Shown: one piece after another, positions 56,128 to 64,000 of the stretch
Layout: each line of letters opens with the position of its first letter
How positions within the stretch are numbered: position 1 is the first letter of the stretch
Assembly (NCBI RefSeq): GCF_051622035.1
Contig: NC_135364.1
Location: forward strand, 15,487,001-15,551,000
Direction of reading: 5' to 3'
From: Arctopsyche grandis
Taxonomy: Eukaryota; Arthropoda; Insecta; Trichoptera; Hydropsychidae
Length of the DNA: 64,000 nt
The notes under the pieces: model-generated
What the model saw: the letters and a program-made list of their open reading frames with translations, nothing else
Database searches by the model: none
Told to the model about the DNA's origin: nothing
Translations under genes and position numbers: made by a program

Positions 56128-56385
56128 AATGATTGCAAACCACCCGGCTGCATGCTCATTTCGGTTGAATTTTAACTGTTTGAATTACAGCATGTTCGAA
56201 AGACAAGATATTCATGGGGTTGCGTAGATGACATTTCGATGTAAATTAATGATTGGCAATTCTTAAAATTGAGTTGGATCTTTCTGGCAAGTTTAAAATG
56301 GCAAAAGCCGAGACAAAAATATGAAATGAGCATGCAGCGAAATAAGCATGCGCCCGCTTGGTTTGCAATCGTTTGTAGCGCAGGG
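56128..56385. mobile_element. MITE with imperfect inverted ends
   Basis: GATTGCAAACCACCCGGCTGC and GCATGCTCATTTCG near the left end are mirrored by AAATGAGCATGCAGCG and CGCTTGGTTTGCAATCG at the right. It shares an internal block with 55163-55523. Confidence 0.6.
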
Positions 56386-59300
56386 GATTAAGTGATAGAT
56401 GAATATTTCGACCTGCTTGATGTCATGTTAATGAACTGGTCAGTTTCATGAGATTCGACACGAGTCGATTTGAATTATATGAATGATTTTTTAATAATTT
56501 TTAACTGTTCTTTTTTAATTAATAATTTAACTTTAAGTTTAATAGTTTAACTGTAAGACTGCTGTGACGCATTACGGCAACATGTCAGGTCGCATTGGTC
56601 ATTAATTTTTATTGTTATTCTTTATTCATTTGTGTATTAATAATAATAATAAAAAATAAGAAGAAAAAAACAACGATTTGATGAATCATACTTCGTAATC
56701 TTTAATTTGCTTAGAACAATTGAAAGCAAGTAAAATTTAAATAATTGAAATTCAAATAAAATGAACATTTCAGTTTCATCAGGAATCTCAAATCTAGATT
56801 TTTCTTAAAATCAATCTTTTAAAGTCTTCTTTCTCTTATGTATGTATGTATTCATATACACACACACATACATAACTGCATACAAGAATATGTTAATCTT
56901 AGACTAAACGCTTTATTCTGATAATTGAATCGCTATGTATAAGAAGTTTAATCGTTTTTGGTTATATTTTTTAAAATAAAATTAAGATAGTAATAGAATT
57001 TTCTAAGAAATATTTTTGAAATAGTATAAAACTTGAAGACAGTATTCAATTGAACTTTCAGCTTTTGCAAAATTTAATATTAATACTTAAACATTTACAA
57101 TTTTGAGCATATTTTAGATGACAATTCTAACTTTTAAAGTTTGTTAGTTTGAATAGAACACGTGCTTTAAAGTTATAAAGTTTTAGATAAAACTTTTAAT
57201 TTGTGCTTTGTTTACAATCATGAATTATCCGTCGAATAGTTGAAGTCTAGACTCTGGAGTCTAGACGAAATTAGTTTTATTATTTATGATTTATAATTAA
57301 CAAAAATAAAACAAAGCAGGTTAAATCGTCGCCTATTTACACATACAAACAAAACTGCAATTATTTATGTACGTACATGCACAATGAAATCCGTCTATGT
57401 ACTTGATTAAGTGCAGTTAACCAGTCGAGTGTAAAACAACGTGGAATAATTTAGATCGTGCAATTTCAACTTACTATGTGCAGAAATTTCTGCAGTTTAT
57501 TACACTGAAAATATCTATAGAGAGAAAAGTAGACACCGACTTTACCAAATGGGATTTGATACATCCGATGAGATATGTACACTTTCAATGGAGCTTTCGA
57601 CCTGGCAACAGTTGTCGTTCAAAGCATACACGAATGCACTCCAACAAAGCCAGATAGCGCAACGGCGACTATGTTTTCGTCGCAGATAACTTCTGTCACC
57701 ACAGAGAAGGTTAACGGTATTTTTTACCTCGTCTTCGGATAATGGTTTATCAACGAGAGTTCAAGAAATGAACGATAAATTTGCACGTCACCCTGGAAAT
57801 ATGGCAACCGACAATAAAATACATTGACCGTGGGAGCTTACAATTTTGTGGTCCCATTGAAAAAATCCATACATTCTCGATAACTTCCACTGAAGGGGTT
57901 ATCAAATTGCAAATACAATTTAAATATTTTGTATATAATGTATAAATTGATTGAATAAAAACGCGAAAAAATAATACATTAATAAAGTTAATAATGGGAC
58001 AGAAATCATCCTCTGATTTGAAATATCTACAATTTTTTTATTCTAAAATCATTGATTATAAATATATTTGTAAAATATTATATTTTTAGGATTTCGTTTA
58101 ATCAATAATCACGACTTAAAATATACTTAAAATCCAACATATGGACGATACAAAAAGAATATTTTTTTAAGATAATCATGTGTTTAAGACATAATAGTTT
58201 AAAAGTGTTTGGATGAAAAGCAGATTGTATATATGTATGTATACTGATAATATGTATGCACATCAGTAAATAAAGTATTTAAATTTAAAAATTCAATATA
58301 TGAGGCGTTATATTTGAAAGTGGCGGTAGTCCAATTTGCAGTTCCAAAAAGACTATTTCTGTTTAACTTAATTCACAAATTATTATCACTTATTTTAATT
58401 CGATATTTCCAGAATCTCGGAAAAGCAGAATAAACGTATTACAGGTCATCAGTATTTTTAAATATTGTTAAACGCAAAGGATTATATTTAATGTTTTGCG
58501 AAATATTTCTCGAAATGAAGAAAAATGGCCACTTTCAATTAGTCAAATATATTCAACGAAATCTACATTAAGAATTTTGAATGGGTTCAATAAATTGAAC
58601 AATGTTGTAAGATGATAACAATTATTTCAACTATCTCAGGTCATAAGTGTAAAATACAACATATTAATTGCAATAAAAGTCATTTTCCGTGAAAGAACAA
58701 TTGCAGATAAATGTATTTATTATACGCGAAATATTTTCGATAACTACCCATATAAATAGATATGAAAAAGACGATTCATTCGTAAGAGCAAATCATAAAA
58801 TGAAAATCCACGTATTGCGAATCGACCCACGTGATGTTGCCGCAGCTCTTCTGATCTTCGCCCATAAAAGAAAATTGAGGATTTACGACGACTTTCTTCT
58901 TCGCGTGTGCACGTACATAAGATTATATTGGCAGAAAGAGCTGCTTCATCGTTCACTTTTATCCTTCATCCCTTTGATATACTCTCATTGCAGCGACGAC
59001 ACATTGCAAAAATTGAAGCACCGAATCCAAATTGGATCGGTATGCTAAACGGATTTAAAGTGGTCATCGATCATACATAATATACGTATTTATATACCCA
59101 CGTGTGTATTTTATCCAAAGTGCAAGTTAAATTATGCGTATACACATGTATGTATGTATTTAAGCGTTGTGGAGGAGAGGTGGGAAAAACAGTTTACCCA
59201 TTCAGTGTTTGTTGTCTTGATTTATACGTATTTGCGTGTGCAAACTGGGGCCATAATTCAGCACAGGCGGCCGCCTGAAAACATATGCTTCAGCATCGGG

Positions 59301-60020
59301 AAACTTGTAATACATACCACGATTACGAGAACCAGCTTGCATGCAACTAGAATGCATTTTCTGATTATGGTATGATATTTTGAAATCATATAATGCTTAA
59401 TATACAATGGAACGTTTCAATGATCTACTGAAATTAGAGAGGAAAACCATACCAGGAAATCCGTTCAAAGAAAGAGGCTCTGTATTTGCGCTTTAGGATT
59501 TGAAGCTATGGATTATGGATTTTTTAAATGTATATTAGAATAATTTGTTCTTTGAAGGATTTAATAAAAGTTGAAGATTGGATTGTAAATCAAGCTACAA
59601 CATTTTCTGCAATCGATTAAAAATAGGAGTACGTAAGCGTGTTGATATTAAGCGTCATTTGGAATCCATTACATGCTTGTATAGATGGGCTATTAAAAGT
59701 TTAAAGAGTGATTTACATATAATAAATATAGCAATATTTATATTAAAATTCAAATATGTGAAACGAAATGAGCTTTGTATGTACATATGTGTGTATGTGA
59801 AATTAGCCAACAGAATTTTCTGGAATTTAAAATATTCACAAACGAGTCTCAAATTCCAAATCATGCTAGCTTAATAGGTATTTCTATGGGGGGTTTTTTT
59901 TAGAGGTATAGAACTTTAAAATACTAAAATATTTAAAATTAAAAAAATACATAAAAATCGTGGTATTGGCTTAACTGGAGGATAATGTTATACCATTAGT
60001 ATTTAAAAATTATATCGCGC
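56386..60020. other. Non-coding stretch, little recognised
   Basis: AT-rich, probably a long 5' intron or upstream region of LpR. A perfect 22-bp palindrome lies at 57245-57266 (GTCTAGACTCTG...). A more complex segment is at 57530-57850. No exon is supported, and the short open frame at 58689-59048 matches nothing I know. Confidence 0.4.
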
Positions 60021-60029
60021 ATATGGACA

Positions 60030-60200
60030 CCGCGGCTGGTTCGAATAAAGCGTAATCTGAAAGTACAATTTTCGTATATCGGCAATAACGCGGCGAATGT
60101 TGTCTTCCAAGTCGTCCATCGTCTCTGGTTTATCGGCGTAGATTAAAGATTTCACATATCATCACAGAAAATAATCCAGAGTGTTAAATCGCACGGTAGT
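60030..60200 (-). pseudogene. Tc1/mariner-type transposase fragment (decayed)
   Basis: The minus-strand frame reads NTLDYFL, then two stops, then YVKSLIYADKPETMDDLEDN and IRRVIADI. This is the C-terminal part of the DDE domain in mariner-like transposases (TPLDFFLWG.LK..VY..KP.T...L...IRR.IA.I). The Trp and Gly after FL have become TGA TGA. Confidence 0.7.
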
Positions 60201-60313
60201 TTCGCGAATTGAACTAAGATTTTCGAAAAAAAATTGAACAATTTGCAAGCGTTATTCTGGCGTAGGTCAATTCATGATAAAATGACGAACCAAACTGAGC
60301 AAAAATCAGCTGT

Positions 60314-60440
60314 CAACTGTCAATTTGGCTGTCGTTTGAAAAAAGTGGTGCCAATCCGAAAAACAAACCCCCAAAAAAAAACAACTGTCAATTTGGCTGT
60401 CGTTTGAAAAAAGTGTTGCCAATTCGAAAAACAAAAACTT
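60314..60440. repeat. Tandem duplication, period 68 bp
   Basis: CAACTGTCAATTTGGCTGTC and the following 40 bases occur twice, at 60314 and 60382, with few differences. It lies just right of the mariner fragment and may be its terminal region. Confidence 0.8.
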
Positions 60441-61491
60441 TATGTCCATGTTAATATCTCAACACACACATGTATGTCTTTAATATTATATATAATACAT
60501 ATATTACTACAAATTGAAAAGTTAGTTTACTATAATATACTAGTTGTTGAATTTTTCGACTTGTTGCGAGAGTTGATCCACATGAGCTTTTATAAGATTA
60601 AAAAAATACTCGTACTTGCTATATATACATATATGCTTGTATGTAAACATAAACTGCCGAAAGATATGAAAACCGAACGACAAAAATGTGTCTTAAGAAA
60701 CAAAAAGGAGCAAAAAAGCATTGTATAAATATGTGGAAGCAATGTCGTTTAAAATTTCAGACCGTTTTATCATCGTTGCCGTCGTCGTCCGAGGGAAAAC
60801 TAGCTATGTCGTACCTATTTTTTTTTCATTGTTCAGCATTAGTGAAATTTCAGAAAAGGGTATTTCCGCTGGAGTCGGAACACGACTCGTATAAAATATT
60901 TTGCGGTCCTGTTCAGCATTGCCTCTGTCGTGTCTTCTATATGGTAAACAGACGTCACACTTTTATGAGGGGGAAGGAACTAACGTTTTCATAAAATACG
61001 GACGTGAATGCGCGCTCATACCGTACAATGTATTTTTGACATTTGAAAATTAACGACTTCATCACAATGGAGTCAAAGTGACTGGCTGGCTGGTCACCGC
61101 ATTCAATTTCCTCGTGATAATGCACCATCGTCGTATTCAACACGTCTCCAGCCTCCCATGGAGCACATTCCTCCCTATCCGCCCACCCACGTCTGCATCC
61201 AATGGTCCAACCCGCCCACCGTCTATTCTTGCGGTTTTATTTCGCCTTTGTCGACCGACAAGAACGTACGTGCTACAATGTGTTTCAGCGTCGACAGAGA
61301 ATAAATAATGGAAAATTCAGTGAATGGACCCGCGAATACAAGACAAAAAAACAGACGTATCATATCTCACAAAGGCCAGGCGAAGATATTATCAATAAAA
61401 TAAGAATAGAACATATCAAAGACGTTCACGCTTTTGAACAAACTTGAGAACAATTTCATATGACTTCTGTATTTATTTTATTTATTTATAA
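60441..61491. other. Non-coding stretch, unexplained complexity at 60.74-61.32 kb
   Basis: The segment 60740-61320 is higher in GC than its surroundings, and short frames are open on both strands. No family is recognised and no clear splice structure is seen. It may be an old transposon or a non-coding exon. Confidence 0.35.
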
Positions 61492-61737
61492 CTAGTTGTT
61501 TTATACCCGGCTTCGCTCAGTATTCGCAATATAAACAGCTTAAACATGGCGAATCTAATAGTGTTTTTATTTATTTTTACTAGTGTTTTTTTTTTCACTT
61601 GTGTTTTTACCCGGCTTCACTCGGTATTTGGAATATAAATCGCTTAAACATGGCCAATCTAATAGTTAACATTTTATTAAATTTATTTGAATATTCATTT
61701 GTTCGATGACGTCACGGATTTGCGAACCAACAATAGT

Positions 61738-61817
<80 letters not shown>

Positions 61818-61843
61818 AGTCTCTTTCGAAATTATATATAAGA
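61492..61843 (-). mobile_element. Composite Helitron-like element H6 with a (TA)n tract
   Basis: Minus strand: A|TCTTATATATAATTTCG at 61843 and CTAG|T at 61492. A second 3' end block (ACCCGGCTTCACTCGG on plus, after ACTAGTG near 61577) lies inside, so one copy seems to have landed in or beside another. A TA run occupies about 61745-61811. Confidence 0.75.
61745..61811. repeat. (TA)n microsatellite inside Helitron H6
   Basis: About 33 AT units, uninterrupted. Confidence 0.93.
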
Positions 61844-63609
61844 TTTATTGACGATATTTTTGTTTAACTATTTAATTTAATATTCACTTCAGGTGTTTGA
61901 TCTGTATATCTGTGACTTTTAGCATTACATAGGAATTATTCGGATTTGTTTCGTACAAACTTTCAGTATTCCTTTTCAGAAGAAGAATATCTCGCAATAA
62001 TTCAAAATTTGAAATAAAGTGTAGGCACACTTTCAGAAGTTTAATATGTATTCACGTTTAGGAATCAAGAAGTACTTACGTAAAGACAGTTCGCACGTGC
62101 AAACGCACGCAAGACTAATATATTACATCGTACGAATCGTCCATTATTCAAACTGTTCGAGAATTATTTCTCGTAATTTAGATGTTTCAGAGGCGTCTAA
62201 TGTCGAACGTTAATCAAAACTTTCGTATTTAATCCGAGACTTACGCTCCGAAAAAAACTCTCAAGTCTCAAGTGAACCTCTTCCGCCTCTTCCTCCCGGT
62301 AATAAGTTGGCGGAAAAGTCGGAAAATACAACTCGGCCATGACTCGGAAAGGGCAAGGGAGGGAGAGCTTTTGCAAGATGAAGAAGTGCACGAAGTTTCC
62401 TTTTCTTTATGATGAGAAGCAGAGCCGTTTTAATAGAGAAAAATATGGGGGAAGGGCTGCTCGAGAAAAGCGAAGAAATTTTCTCGGATGGAAAGCGTGT
62501 AGCTACTGCGTGTGAGTGAATCAAAGACTTCAAAAAGTGGCGTTCATTTGAATCGTCAAAGGGAGAGCTTTTGATCGGTCAAATGGGGTTTAGCCCACGA
62601 GCTTAATGGATCGGCGCCGGTTCGGATGAAAAGCTCGATTGGCGTTAGGAAAAAGTAAAATAAGTGGAAAACGAGCGAAGTGAAAAACGATGGAATTTTT
62701 TTTAACAATTCATGGAAGAAGATGAGCCAAAGTAAACAAATAACAAGCGTGCTAAATACGAAATTTAATTAAATGAGCAGTTTGTACATATCAATGAAAT
62801 GTATAATACAAAAATCCTATAAGAAGCACTGGATAGTTAAGAGAGTTGAAGAACGAATGAAGGAAATAAGTGACCGAATGGTATCCAAGTTGATATGATT
62901 TTACAAGTTGATATGATGCGTGCTTAAGTCCCGGTCAAACACCATGCTGGGAAATTCCTGTGGTCATTCAAATTTTTTTTCCTATTTTTCTAGCTGACTT
63001 GTTGTGACGGATTCAATAAATCGGTATCGTTCCCCTACGTTTCTTTCAAATTCGAGTTATTAGTATCTCGAATCTGTTGAATCTTATAAAATGCTACCTA
63101 CATTACGGATTTCTTGTAAATTTGCCGTGTATCAAAAACAGTATTCGTTTTCCATATTTGTCTCTATTGTACTCAATGTCCTGTTATGTTTGAAAAAATT
63201 TTAGTACGAATGTACATACAAAAATAACCGAAAAAATGTGTCGCTTTGAGGTAACTCCCGTCATGGCACATATGAAGTTTGTATTTTATTTTATTTAATC
63301 AATCAATCTATGTATGCACACGAGCGATCGTCATTACAGATCGCTCCAATGCGACGAGTGTACTATATAGATCAAGAAACACACCAAATTATATACATAA
63401 TTCGAAATTATACATGAAATCTATGGTCAAACATAGCAAAGTGCATTGAAAACATCGTATATAATACGATTAACAAACATTTATACAACAATATGATTTT
63501 TTTTATACAACAATCATCCATAGATATATCTATGGAGAGAAACCCGGCGAACCTTGAGATTTATAACATAATAACTCAAGATTTTGCGAGAGAAATGAGG
63601 AGGGAAAGC
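61844..63609. other. Non-coding stretch, nothing recognised
   Basis: No exon, RNA gene or repeat can be supported. Purine-rich sequence at 62260-62700 gives open frames on the minus strand that look like composition effects. Confidence 0.45.
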
Positions 63610-63776
63610 CAATTTTGCAAGAATCGTTTCAAAATCAGAAAAAATGGCATACACTGATAGAAAACGATTGACCTGGTCACAAAACCAAGATCTGGCCAGC
63701 AGCAACCAGTGTGACTCAAACTCATAACCACACTGACCATAGCAAGATATGCTAACTACTAGTACATGCTGCTGGT
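63610..63776 (-). mobile_element. tRNA-related SINE copy S6 (degenerate)
   Basis: Minus copy with GAATCGTTTCAAAATCAG, AAAACGATTGACCTGGTCAC, GGCCAGCAGC and a head ending CATGCTGCTGG. The promoter boxes are eroded. Confidence 0.65.
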
Positions 63777-64000
63777 TTGTATGTTTATAATAAAATACAT
63801 AAATAAAAATAAATAACACATAGGCAGGATAAGTAGAATAAACCTTGGCAGTTCATAAAACTTTTCGTAATATAATACAATTGATCCAAGTTGACAGGAA
63901 AATTAAATGGCTGAAGAGGTTTCATATACATACATACAATAGTAGTCGGTGGTGAAAGGCTTATGGTGTGGTTAGAATCTTTGACGTGGTTTGTATTTAA

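Overview
The window is AT-rich, intron-bearing and packed with interspersed repeats. It encodes an insect-type lipophorin receptor and a Rip11-type Rab11 effector, so it is nuclear DNA of an insect. I cannot name the order from sequence alone.

Left part (1-34 kb): almost no coding sequence. The only confident gene here is the 3' end of an unrecognised plus-strand gene (three exons, 26619-27520). The rest is intron or intergenic DNA filled with mobile elements: SINEs with a tRNA-like head, Helitron-like elements (A|TC...CTAG|T), a complete but inactivated hAT transposon (12029-14935, perfect 8-bp target duplication), long foldback elements and a Harbinger MITE. A dense nest lies at 30.6-34.2 kb: two solo LTRs, a small foldback, a MITE carrying a complete miniature LTR retrotransposon (TRIM, 32382-32888) with identical LTRs, a Harbinger derivative and another foldback.

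Middle part (34.5-53.6 kb): a compact gene cluster. In order: Rip11/Rab11-FIP class I (+, one exon), KRTCAP2 (-, four coding exons, a subunit of oligosaccharyltransferase), PHPT1/janus-type phosphohistidine phosphatase (-, two exons) and the lipophorin receptor LpR (-, 16 coding exons seen). LpR has eight LDLa repeats, EGF modules, a YWTD propeller, a stalk, a membrane helix and an FDNPVY endocytic tail. Its first (signal-peptide) exon was not found. Rip11 (recycling endosome sorting) and LpR (a recycling lipoprotein receptor) act in the same broad trafficking pathway, but their adjacency may be chance. No operon-like logic is visible.

Right part (53.6-64 kb): the 5' intron or upstream region of LpR. 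It holds a Helitron with a SINE inside it, a CpG-rich segment, a 47-bp perfect inverted repeat, a solo LTR, a decayed Tc1/mariner transposase fragment and composite Helitron ends. No confident gene was found there.

Exon boundaries were worked out by hand from reading frame, protein homology and GT/AG sites. Splice phases agree across all joined exons. Transposon boundaries rest on terminal repeats and target-site duplications that I read directly.
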